DNA of 6,589 nucleotides. Source: Candidatus Thiodiazotropha taylori. Lineage in GTDB: Bacteria; Pseudomonadota; Gammaproteobacteria; Chromatiales; Chromatiaceae. Position 1 is the stretch's first letter. Every line of letters starts with the position of its first letter. The stretch spans positions 1 to 6,589 of the forward strand of contig JAHRHW010000252.1 of assembly GCA_019100305.1 (NCBI GenBank), written 5' to 3'. Of the stretch, positions 1-5,078 are shown in pieces. The notes under the pieces are model-generated. The model worked only from the letters and a program-made list of their open reading frames with translations. It made no database searches and was not told where the DNA came from. The translations under genes and the position numbers were made by a program.

Positions 1-57
1 TTTTGGATGTAAGAGCTGCGGCTTTTGTGTTGGGGTTTTTCTACATCCTCGTTAGCG
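1..57 (+). other. Partial integron attC site (right half), cut by window start
   Basis: The window opens inside an imperfect palindrome. GGATGTAAGA (5-14) pairs with TCTACATCC (40-48), and the site closes with an R' box GTTAGCG (51-57) directly before the first cassette gene. The left R'' box would lie just before position 1. The polarity, with R' on the right, agrees with the later attC sites and with all cassette genes being on the + strand. Confidence is moderate because half of the site is missing. Confidence 0.55.
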
Positions 58-66
58 GTAACAAAA

Positions 67-471
67 ATGGAAAATGAAATATTATCAACATTGAATGATA
101 TAAAAACAGCAATCTACTTGTTGTTAGTTGTTGTAATTATTGGGGTAGTAGCTAACTGGGTGCGCGCGGGTATTTCTATAAAAAGCTTAGTACGAAGAGA
201 ACTTGATGATTTATTCACTGAGGAAGCCAGTGATTTCTACGATAAGGGTCAGTTTGATGAGCTGCTTGCTCACTGCGAAGAACATTTAAAAGCAAAGCCA
301 AATCACTCGTATGCACTCTGGTATAAGGCAAAAGCCTATTATCAAAAACAAGCATACGAAAAATCAAAACAGTGTTTTGAGCAACTATCACAATCAGAGC
401 CAAGCTGGGACGAATCGCACGTTCAACCTTATCTTCAAAAGATCGAGGCACTGGAAAGTGAAAACCGCTAA
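67..471 (+). CDS. Membrane-anchored TPR-repeat protein (integron cassette gene)
   Basis: A 134-residue protein. Residues about 13-32 form one strongly hydrophobic helix (IYLLLVVVIIGVVANWV), followed by a basic stretch (about 39-44) and then two degenerate tetratricopeptide repeats at about 51-79 and 81-114, with the usual pattern of small and aromatic residues (for example ALWYKAKAYY). The likely topology is a single N-terminal anchor with a soluble TPR domain that binds a protein partner; the partner is unknown. The start ATG at 67 is chosen because it gives a TM segment close to the N-terminus and falls 10 nt after the attC R' box; an in-frame ATG at 25 lies inside the preceding attC. The Shine-Dalgarno is weak. 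The stop TAA (469-471) overlaps the R'' box of the next attC, as is usual for integron cassettes. The fold is fairly sure, the function unknown. Confidence 0.8.
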   Translation: MENEILSTLNDIKTAIYLLLVVVIIGVVANWVRAGISIKSLVRRELDDLFTEEASDFYDKGQFDELLAHCEEHLKAKPNHSYALWYKAKAYYQKQAYEKSKQCFEQLSQSEPSWDESHVQPYLQKIEALESENR

Positions 472-546
472 CAAGGCAAGTACACTCGGACAGTCAAAAG
501 CGTCGCTTAGCTCCGTTTTGCCTGCCTGTGATTTGCGACGTTACGT
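466..546 (+). other. Integron attC recombination site
   Basis: R'' box CGCTAAC (466-472) contains the stop codon of the preceding gene; R' box GTTACGT is at 540-546. Between them TAACAAGGCAA matches the reverse complement of TTGCGACGTTA in outline, and the inner arms GGACAGTCAAAA (488-499) and TTTTGCCTGCC (517-527) pair with an unpaired base, the hallmark of the folded bottom-strand attC. The right end TGATTTGCGACGTTA is almost identical to that of the attC at 5004-5078. The length of about 81 bp is within the family's range. Confidence 0.8.
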
Positions 547-561
547 TTCCAGGAGAGTATC

Positions 562-1206
562 TTGCCATTAGCAACAAAAGTATCGCTCGTAATATTTTTA
601 TTAGCGGTTAGCATGTTTGCTTACGGATACTTCTCCTATGAAAGATATGACTGGATTGCGGCTGAAGAGCCTATCGATGTTGCAGCACATGGTACGTACG
701 AGATTGCTTTCAAATCACAGATGAATGCGAGCTATGAGTTCGAGTTAGAAACCGAGAGAAACCTTGAGTTTAGGGAACAAAATTGTCGCTTGGGTATTGA
801 AACGCATAAAAAAGATGAGTGTGGCAGCAGTATCGAAAAACTGCTTATACAATGGTCAATCTCTGAAGGTGGCGCTGAAATAGCTTCTGGCAAGAGTAAT
901 GACACTACCTCCGGGTATTGGGGCCCGCAGATCGGAAAGACTTTGCACTGGTTTCAGACAAAGAAAGACACAGAATACACAATCGCAGCTGAAATAGTTA
1001 ATATTGATCCCGCTTTAGTGGCCACAAATCCACACCTGAAGATATCTATAGGAAGGATGGAGCATAAGGGTGCATTCGTTATTTCTGGTTTAGCCTTTTA
1101 TGCCTCATATCTTTTAGCATGTATTGCCGTATTAATCTGGCTATTTGGCTTTGTGTATCGATGGTGGAGTATAAAACATAGCAAGCAAAGGCAGTCGGAT
1201 GCGTAA
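562..1206 (+). CDS. Two-TM membrane protein of unknown function (integron cassette gene)
   Basis: A 214-residue protein that I do not recognise. Residues about 6-23 form an N-terminal hydrophobic helix; about 24-170 is a hydrophilic domain rich in short beta-like segments with two cysteines (75 and 87) that could form a disulfide if the domain is extracytoplasmic; about 171-199 is a second hydrophobic helix followed by a basic tail (RWWSIKHSKQR). The charge pattern suggests both termini in the cytoplasm and the middle domain in the periplasm. The start is TTG at 562, chosen because AGGAGAG (551-557) is a good ribosome binding site 4-5 nt upstream; the first ATG (613) would cut into the first helix. 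It follows the attC R' box by 15 nt, so it is the sole gene of its cassette. The stop TAA is followed by an attC-like remnant. Confidence 0.75.
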   Translation: MPLATKVSLVIFLLAVSMFAYGYFSYERYDWIAAEEPIDVAAHGTYEIAFKSQMNASYEFELETERNLEFREQNCRLGIETHKKDECGSSIEKLLIQWSISEGGAEIASGKSNDTTSGYWGPQIGKTLHWFQTKKDTEYTIAAEIVNIDPALVATNPHLKISIGRMEHKGAFVISGLAFYASYLLACIAVLIWLFGFVYRWWSIKHSKQRQSDA

Positions 1207-1232
1207 ACGCGCTGCTGCTTTGGACGTTAATA
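1200..1232 (+). other. Shortened attC-like remnant
   Basis: The stop codon of the membrane-protein gene sits in a TAAAC sequence (1204-1208), and a GTTAAT box follows at 1226-1231. This is the order and context of R'' and R' boxes, but the two are only about 20 bp apart and the central arms are missing. It reads best as an attC that lost its middle by deletion, which would join two cassettes into one unit. It could also be chance, since the boxes are short. Confidence 0.35.
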
Positions 1233-1278
1233 GTCAGTAATGGATAGACACGACCAGAACAAGATAGAAGGAAGAAAT

Positions 1279-1815
1279 ATGTTTGTAAAAGTGTGTGGAT
1301 TAAAAACTAAAGAGCAGATTGATAAGGCTATTGAGTACGGGTATGACGCAATAGGTGTGAACACATATTCAAAAAGTAAGCGTTATTGTAGTAATACTGT
1401 TGCTATTGATCTGGCTAACTATGCAAAAGGCAAAATCAAGACGTTTGTGGTTGGTCTTACATACAGTGACGTTGAGAGTGTGGCTTATGCTTTTGATTAT
1501 ACTCAAATATATGAACTAAAACAGATTCCAAACTTGGCTATTGCCTCAAAAGAGTTTCCGCCACCAACATTGGATTATAAGTACTATTTTTATGATGCAA
1601 GTGTAGGTAGCGGAGTCTTCGAGGAGTTTCCAGTCTGGTTAAAAGAGAAAGCAGATAAAATCATAGTAGCGGGTGGATTGAATGTAGAAAATGTGTGCTC
1701 GGTTATAAAGCAATTACAACCCTTTGGGGTTGATGTGGCAAGTGGTGTTGAAATTGATGGGGTCAAAGACCTGAAGTTGATGAAAGAATTTATTGTGGCA
1801 GCAAAAAACTGCTAA
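1279..1815 (+). CDS. TrpF-family (phosphoribosylanthranilate isomerase-like) protein, integron cassette gene
   Basis: A 178-residue (beta/alpha)8-type protein of the TrpF family, whose members isomerise N-(5-phosphoribosyl)anthranilate to CdRP in tryptophan synthesis. Visible family blocks in order: VKVCGL at the N-terminus with the catalytic Cys6; GVNTYSKSKRYCS (26-38, with the Ser-x-Arg phosphate/substrate loop); YDASVGSGVF (105-114) holding the likely general-acid Asp106 and the Gly-rich loop; IVAGGLNVENV (129-139); VDVASGVE (151-158) followed by GVKD. The usual QLHG block is changed to QIYEL (76-80), and the protein is about 20 residues shorter than typical. Start ATG 1279 is preferred over ATG 1240 because GAAGGAAG lies just upstream and the barrel's first strand begins at once. 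No other trp gene is nearby. The family is clear; whether it still acts on PRA is open. The stop TAA overlaps the next attC. Confidence 0.82.
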   Translation: MFVKVCGLKTKEQIDKAIEYGYDAIGVNTYSKSKRYCSNTVAIDLANYAKGKIKTFVVGLTYSDVESVAYAFDYTQIYELKQIPNLAIASKEFPPPTLDYKYYFYDASVGSGVFEEFPVWLKEKADKIIVAGGLNVENVCSVIKQLQPFGVDVASGVEIDGVKDLKLMKEFIVAAKNC

Positions 1816-1896
1816 CAATCAGTTGTACTCGAACAACAAAATGCATCGTTCACTCCACACGATGCTTATTGCTACTGATGATGTCAGTCGTTAAGT
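1810..1896 (+). other. Integron attC recombination site
   Basis: R'' box TGCTAAC (1810-1816) contains the stop codon of the TrpF-like gene; R' box GTTAAGT is at 1890-1896. The innermost arms GCATCGT (1843-1849) and ACGATGC (1859-1865) are a perfect 7-bp pair around a 9-nt loop, and outer arms TAACAATCAG and CTGATGATGTCAGTCGTTA pair imperfectly. Length about 87 bp. Confidence 0.75.
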
Positions 1897-1980
1897 GTTC
1901 AGGTTGTTCATGAAAAGTAGACATCTCACTGCTGCCTAATGAAGGGTATTGAGATGACGAAAACAAGGAGTAAATGCCAA

Positions 1981-2369
1981 GTGCCTATTGAAAAAAAGAC
2001 GTATCGAAGTGGTCCCTTCCAAGAATTTTTACTTAAGGGACCCTGGTTGGAAATGTTCTATATCTATCCGGTCAAGTTGGCATCGATCAGGATGGGAGCA
2101 CACCGATAGATATCGTCGAGCAAACGATTATCGCCTATGCAAATATGCGAGATGTCCTATCGCAGTTTGAAGCCGATATGAGTAATATTGTTGACGAAAC
2201 CATCTTTGTAACCGATATGGTGGAATTTTTCGACAATGTCGAAGAAGTCTATGGCGTAAGGGAGGCGGCTTATGAAGGTAATCCCGAGGTATGTCAGACT
2301 CTATTGCAAGTTGCTGCGCTTGTGCAGCCAGAACTGAAAATTGAAATCAAGTGTGTTGCTCATATATAG
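1981..2369 (+). pseudogene. RidA/YjgF/YER057c-family gene, frameshifted
   Basis: The main part reads in one frame from 2037 to the TAG at 2367-2369 and begins GTLVGNVLYLSGQVGIDQDG, the classic N-terminal strand pair and SGQ block of the Rid family, followed by IVEQT, a VDETIFVTDM block and the end block IEIKCVAH. The true N-terminus (PIEKKTYRSGPFQEFLLKG) lies in a different frame from GTG 1981. The shift falls in the GGG run at 2037-2039; one extra G there would restore a protein of about 129 residues. The start is GTG 1981 with AAGGAG at 1965-1970; ATG 1954 or 1939 in the same frame are alternatives. The family arginine in the PAR motif of archetypal RidA enamine/imine deaminases is absent (NPEVCQ here), so it is not an archetypal RidA even when repaired. 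A one-base sequencing error is possible. Confidence 0.78.
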
Positions 2370-2384
2370 GTCAGTCATTTAGCA

Positions 2385-2458
2385 TGCCAATCAAGGCGTG
2401 CCCACAGTGCATGGGTGTTGGCTTCCCTTCGGTCCCGTAGGATAGGCATTCGGTAGCA
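2385..2458 (+). other. Degenerate attC-like palindrome
   Basis: After the RidA-like gene, ATGCCAATC follows TTTAGC on the left, and GATAGGCAT followed by TCGGTAGC stands on the right; the arms match in 8 of 9 positions. The left arm resembles ATGCAAATC in the final attC of the window, and the right end lies where a GTTAGC R' box would be, reading GGTAGC. The conserved AAC and GTT triplets are thus each changed. I infer a decayed attC site, which should no longer recombine well. Inner sequence also contains GCCAA/TTGGC and CCCA/TGGG pairs. Confidence 0.4.
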
Positions 2459-2487
2459 AATATACAGGTCATCGAATCATAAGGAAG

Positions 2488-3102
2488 ATGGAGATAAAAG
2501 AACAAAAAATATTACTTAGGCCGGCAAAGCCAGAATTTGAAGAAGGTTTACGATTTGCTTATTACCTCGATCAGGCTGCGGAAGGATTTTTTCGGGCTAT
2601 GCTGGGTCCTGATTCTGAGACTATTCTCGCTGCCGCATTTATCGACTCAGACAACTCACTCTCCTATGAGCATGTGATGTTTGCTGAGGTAGATAAAAAA
2701 ATAGTCGGTATGAGTTCATCATTTAGTGAGCAACAACAACGGAAATTTTCTGACGAGCCACTACAAAGGGCGGCAAAAAGAAACGCGATTCGCCTGAAGC
2801 TGTTACGGATCCTTTTTGCACCGGTATGGCGTATCCTTGAGACCATCCCTGAGGGTGATTACTACATTCAGGGAATCGCTATCGAAGCGGAATTCAGAGG
2901 AAGAGGTATTGGCTCACTACTGATGAACGATATAGAGAGTCGCGCCAGGGCAAGCGGTTCCAGCAGACTAAGCTTAGATGTTTCAGCAAAAAATGATGGT
3001 GCAAGAAGACTATACAAACGGCTTGGAATGGTCGAGTCCTCGACATGGCCGAGTTCAAGGATTCTTCCAACGGTATTTATTAGAATGTCCAAGTATCTGT
3101 GA
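2488..3102 (+). CDS. GNAT-family N-acetyltransferase (integron cassette gene)
   Basis: A 204-residue GCN5-related acetyltransferase that would move an acetyl group from acetyl-CoA to an amine; the substrate cannot be told. The acetyl-CoA pyrophosphate loop is RGRGIG at 137-142 (R-x-x-G-x-G), preceded by the beta-4 strand YYIQGIAI (125-132) and followed by helix SLLMNDIESRA. Motif B is LSLDVSAKNDGARRLYKRLGM (161-181), with Asn169 and Tyr176 at the usual places. Between the beta strand at about 62-75 and motif A there is a long basic insert (about 80-120, rich in Arg/Lys with APVWRILE) that is larger than in minimal GNATs. Start ATG 2488 is preceded immediately by AAGGAAG (2481-2487), tighter than ideal; no better in-frame start is seen. 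A neighbouring upstream degenerate attC separates it from the RidA pseudogene. Confidence 0.87.
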   Translation: MEIKEQKILLRPAKPEFEEGLRFAYYLDQAAEGFFRAMLGPDSETILAAAFIDSDNSLSYEHVMFAEVDKKIVGMSSSFSEQQQRKFSDEPLQRAAKRNAIRLKLLRILFAPVWRILETIPEGDYYIQGIAIEAEFRGRGIGSLLMNDIESRARASGSSRLSLDVSAKNDGARRLYKRLGMVESSTWPSSRILPTVFIRMSKYL

Positions 3103-3181
3103 TGTTTTCATCTAAACAGCCTAATTATCCATTCGCTATAGCGGGTCTCGTGACCTGTAAGTTATCTCTAGGTATGAAAAA
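3103..3181. other. Intergenic segment with small palindromes; possible worn attC
   Basis: The 79 bp between the GNAT and SGNH genes contain a perfect palindrome CGCTATAGCG (3134-3143) followed directly by GGTC-TCGT-GACC (3144-3155). TCTAAAC (3111-3117) and GTTATCT (3161-3167) are placed 57 bp end to end, as R'' and R' boxes would be in a short attC, but I could not find convincing complementary outer arms. A cassette boundary is expected here from context, so a heavily decayed attC is possible but not shown. Confidence 0.25.
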
Positions 3182-3823
3182 ATGATACAGATACTCATCT
3201 ATTCGGACAGCCTCACATGGGGAATTGTTCCAAACACAAGAGAGCGATTGTCTTTTGATCGACGCTGGCCAGGAGTATTTGAAAAAGAACTACTGAAAGA
3301 AGGCAAAAGCGTTCGAATCATCGAAAACTGTCTCAATGGGCGAAGGACCACATGGTCAGATCCATTTAAAAATGGAAGAGATGGCTCTGATGGGTTGGCA
3401 CAAGTTATCGAGATGCACTCGCCGTTGCGCTTGGTTATCTTAATGCTGGGCACTAATGATTTTCAGTGCGCACACCAGAACAATGCCTGGCTCTCTGCCC
3501 AGGGAACGGCAAAATTGGTAAACCTTGTCAGGCAAGCCCCTATTGAGCCGGGTATGCCAGTGCCAGAGATACTTATCGTTGCGCCACCAGTGATAACCGA
3601 ACCGAAAGGCTACTTCGCACATAAGTTTAAGGGTGCGGAGCGGCGTTATATTGGATTGCCAGATGAGCTTGAAAGAGTGGCATCAGAGCTTTCAGCGATT
3701 TTTTTCGATGCCAACTCTGTAACTGAATCGAGCCAAGTTGATGGTATTCACCTGGATGCACCGCAGCATGAAATTCTTGGAAAAGCGATCGCTCAGGCGG
3801 TAATAGATCAAGGAATCCTGTAA
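3182..3823 (+). CDS. SGNH/GDSL-family hydrolase (esterase/lipase-like), integron cassette gene
   Basis: A 213-residue serine hydrolase with all four SGNH blocks. Block I is SDSLTWG (8-14) with nucleophile Ser10; the usual leading Gly is Ser8. Block II Gly is in NGRRT (Gly53), block III is MLGTNDF (88-94) with Asn92, and block V is VDGIHLD (186-192) with Asp187 and His190. Length and the NGRRTTW block resemble the arylesterase / lysophospholipase L1-like branch. There is no signal peptide, so it is probably cytoplasmic; the natural ester is unknown. Start ATG 3182 is chosen because the protein begins at once with the first beta strand (MIQILIYSDS); the ATG at 3174 is out of frame and stops after three codons. 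The ribosome binding site is weak. The stop TAA (3821-3823) overlaps a TAAC box of the following degenerate attC. Confidence 0.88.
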   Translation: MIQILIYSDSLTWGIVPNTRERLSFDRRWPGVFEKELLKEGKSVRIIENCLNGRRTTWSDPFKNGRDGSDGLAQVIEMHSPLRLVILMLGTNDFQCAHQNNAWLSAQGTAKLVNLVRQAPIEPGMPVPEILIVAPPVITEPKGYFAHKFKGAERRYIGLPDELERVASELSAIFFDANSVTESSQVDGIHLDAPQHEILGKAIAQAVIDQGIL

Positions 3824-3884
3824 CCAGCGGCACCAGTGGACATTGCCTTAATCGCGCCAGCTCCACTGAGCCTGGTCGCTATGG
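3818..3884 (+). other. Degenerate attC site
   Basis: The SGNH stop codon lies in TAACC (3821-3825). Inner arms CAGTGGA (3834-3840) and TCCACTG (3862-3868) are a perfect 7-bp pair, with outer GCGGCAC... and ...TGGTCGC also pairing in part. The right box is GCTATGG (3878-3884), one base away from a GTTATGG R' box: the second base of the conserved GTT, next to the strand-exchange point, is changed. This should weaken or abolish recombination. The overall architecture and the stop-codon overlap support an attC origin. Confidence 0.55.
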
Positions 3885-3909
3885 GGTTCAGAATTGCTGC
3901 CTTGCATAG

Positions 3910-3924
3910 TACTCCAATGGAGTA
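3910..3924. promoter_or_regulatory. Operator-like palindrome TACTCCAATGGAGTA
   Basis: A perfect 6-bp inverted repeat with a 3-bp spacer, about 90 bp before the toxin remnant and about 200 bp before the HTH antitoxin gene. It overlaps one copy of ATAGTACT (3906-3913), which recurs in the second palindrome. Antitoxins of this HTH class usually repress their own operon by binding palindromes at the promoter, so an operator is a reasonable inference, not shown. Confidence 0.35.
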
Positions 3925-3952
3925 TATTCTTTGCGCCGGTTATCCAATGCTG

Positions 3953-3966
3953 AAATAGTACTATTT
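3953..3966. promoter_or_regulatory. Operator-like palindrome AAATAGTACTATTT, next to a possible -35 element
   Basis: A perfect 14-bp palindrome whose centre is about 42 bp from that of the palindrome at 3910-3924, close to four helical turns; both contain ATAGTACT. TTGAAA (3965-3970) begins at its right edge and TAATTT (3986-3991) follows 15 bp later, a possible though suboptimal promoter for the toxin-antitoxin cassette. A repressor bound here would cover the -35 region. Confidence 0.38.
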
Positions 3967-4000
3967 GAAATAAAAATCAGTAGAATAATTTTGATCTGTT

Positions 4001-4126
4001 CAACTTCCAGGTTTAGTTCCCTATTTCTCTGAATACCCTGATTCCGGTGTTCTTAGACAAGGCACATGAGGTATTCTAATACTGCGTTGGGCACGCCAGG
4101 GTGGTGGTAAAAGTGGAGGCATAGAA
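4001..4126 (+). pseudogene. Remnant of RelE/HigB-like toxin gene, in frame with the antitoxin
   Basis: Reading the antitoxin frame upstream gives YFSEYPDSGVLRQGT, a TGA (4067-4069), then GILILRWARQGGGKSGGIE. This matches the middle of RelE/HigB-type toxins that accompany this antitoxin class, where the family reads roughly NPDAGDVIPGTGGIRKLRW then GRGKSGGxRVIYY. The TGA is one base from GGA (the second Gly of GTGG), and CTA ATA in place of the family Arg-Lys are each one base from CGA and AAA. The N-terminal third is not recognisable (another TGA at 3992-3994), and the C-terminal RVIYY block is gone: the sequence passes from SGGI directly to the antitoxin start. I infer a dead toxin that lost its end by a deletion reaching the antitoxin gene. 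The residue identities are seen; the family comparison is from memory. Confidence 0.68.
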
Positions 4127-4414
4127 GTGAGCGAAGCATTCACTGAAATATCTGCAGGTCTTAAGGATGCGACTGGCCATGCAAAAGATGAGAAATCTGA
4201 GGTTGTAGAGCATACATCCGAATCACTTAATGTAAGAGCCATACGTGAAAAAACAGGTATGAGCCAACAACGGTTTTGTGCCACTTTTGGTCTTTCACTG
4301 GGAACCTTGAGGCACAGGGAGCAGGGACTTCGTAGCCCTAGAGGAGCCGCGCGAGTTCTCTTAAAAGTGGTAGAAAATAATCCTCAAGCTGTAATCAAGG
4401 CTGTGAGTGAGTAA
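4127..4414 (+). CDS. HTH (XRE/NadS/HigA-like) antitoxin, orphaned
   Basis: A 95-residue antitoxin-type regulator. Residues about 1-33 are the toxin-neutralising arm typical of the family (MSEAFTEISAGLKDA); about 35-88 form the helix-turn-helix domain with the blocks NVRAIREKTGMSQQRF and FGLSLGTLRHREQG followed by SPRGAARVLLKVV, ending in NPQAVIKAV. In relatives the recognition block usually reads LRHWEQG; here the Trp is Arg64, which may affect DNA binding. The start is GTG at 4127 with GGAGG (4115-4119) 7 nt upstream; that GGAGG also encodes the SGG of the toxin remnant in the same frame, so the ribosome site may be a by-product of the deletion. The matching toxin is broken, so the antitoxin can only act as an autoregulator, an antidote to a related toxin elsewhere, or is a relic. 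No ATG start exists before residue 45. Confidence 0.87.
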   Translation: MSEAFTEISAGLKDATGHAKDEKSEVVEHTSESLNVRAIREKTGMSQQRFCATFGLSLGTLRHREQGLRSPRGAARVLLKVVENNPQAVIKAVSE

Positions 4415-4493
4415 ACCATAAGAAGGTGGTCATGTGGATCCAAAAAGCTACGCTGATGCTCTGCCGCTTGGACCACGAACCACAACATTAGCC
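4409..4493 (+). other. Degenerate attC site
   Basis: The antitoxin stop codon lies in a TAAAC box (4412-4416). Arms GTGG-A-TCCAA (4434-4443) and TTGGACCAC (4468-4476) pair perfectly apart from one unpaired A (4438), and GTGGT (4426-4430) pairs with ACCAC (4479-4483) further out. The right box is ATTAGCC (4487-4493), one base from GTTAGCC. Long arms with one bulged base and the stop overlap are attC-like; the R' box is damaged at the G of the GTT. There is no T-run, so it is not an intrinsic terminator. Confidence 0.5.
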
Positions 4494-4535
4494 TGAATTT
4501 CAGACAGCCATTATAGTCAATCTCGGAGTACCAAC

Positions 4536-4901
4536 ATGAGCGATAAAGAAATTACAGCACTATTCGATGAGTGGAATAGTGCGCTCCAGACTGGAGATCC
4601 AAAAAAAGTCGCAGCTCTCTATGAAAGCAACGGCATTCTACTTCCGACCGTATCCAATAAGGTCCGTCACAACCACTAAGAAATCGAGGACTATTTTGTT
4701 CATTTCCTTGCCAAAGGGCCAGTGGGTGTCATCGATGAGGCCAATGTACGGATCTTTGGCCAACTCGCTATCAACTCAGGTATCTATACTTTTACTTTCA
4801 AAGATGGTGCTGTCGTGCCGGCACGCTTCACCTTCGTATATCGTTGGAATGGTCAGCGGTGGATGATTGTAGAGCACCACTCTTCACAGATGCCGGAATG
4901 A
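4536..4901 (+). pseudogene. SnoaL/DUF4440 (NTF2-like) gene with in-frame TAA stop
   Basis: ATG 4536 with GGAG (4524-4527) 8 nt upstream opens a frame that continues to TGA 4899-4901, 121 codons, broken only by TAA at codon 48 (4677-4679). The first half reads LFDEWNSALQTGDPKKVAALY then GILLPTVSNKVRHNH, the opening helix and strand of NTF2-like proteins of the SnoaL/DUF4440 (SgcJ/EcaC) group; the second half is EIEDYFVHFL, INSGIYTFTF, ARFTFVYRW and MIVEHHSS, the family's closing beta-sheet. The stop lies where a short polar residue precedes EIEDYF, one base from GAA or CAA. Both sides keep the frame and good family character, so the mutation is recent or a sequence error. Such proteins are small cone-shaped enzymes or binding domains; the substrate is unknown. 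The final attC of the array follows after about 100 bp without recognisable content. Confidence 0.78.
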
Positions 4902-5003
4902 CAGGAACCCTTTAATATCGAATTAATGGGGCTGGAAACACAAGCGGGATAAAAAACTGTAAATTTTTGGATGACTTAAGCTTTACCATTGCTCGGATAT
5001 GTA

Positions 5004-5078
5004 CCTAACTATGCAAATCCAGCCGACGTCCTTAGTCGCTAGTGCGCCTAAAGGCTCGGCTGATTTGCGATGTTAAGG
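5004..5078 (+). other. Integron attC site, last of the recognisable array
   Basis: The best-formed site in the window. R'' CCTAAC (5004-5009) and R' GTTAAGG (5072-5078) flank arms GCAAATC-C-AGCCGA (5013-5026) and TCGGCTGATTTGC (5056-5068) that pair over 13 bp with one unpaired C at 5020, which is the typical strand-selecting bulge. The central part (5027-5055) is unpaired. The right end TGATTTGCGATGTTA repeats that of the attC at 466-546 with one change. Intact core triplets suggest that it can still recombine. Beyond it base composition shifts to GC-rich and gene direction reverses. Confidence 0.85.

Noticed and set aside
1988..2170. 60-residue ORF from TTG 1988 on the + strand
   Set aside because: It is an off-frame reading across the frameshift zone of the RidA-like gene; the family residues lie in the other two frames.
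4067..4679. Stop-codon recoding (TGA 4067, TAA 4677) as a programmed system
   Set aside because: No SECIS-like or pyrrolysine signal is apparent, two different stops are involved, and the toxin also lacks both ends. Decay explains it better.
4567..4866. 99-residue ORF on the + strand
   Set aside because: It is a shadow of the SnoaL-like pseudogene, which has the ribosome site, family motifs and correct end in another frame.
1..5078. CRISPR array, insertion sequence or prophage
   Set aside because: The repeated elements are few, differ in sequence and pair as attC sites; no transposase, integrase or phage structural gene is present.
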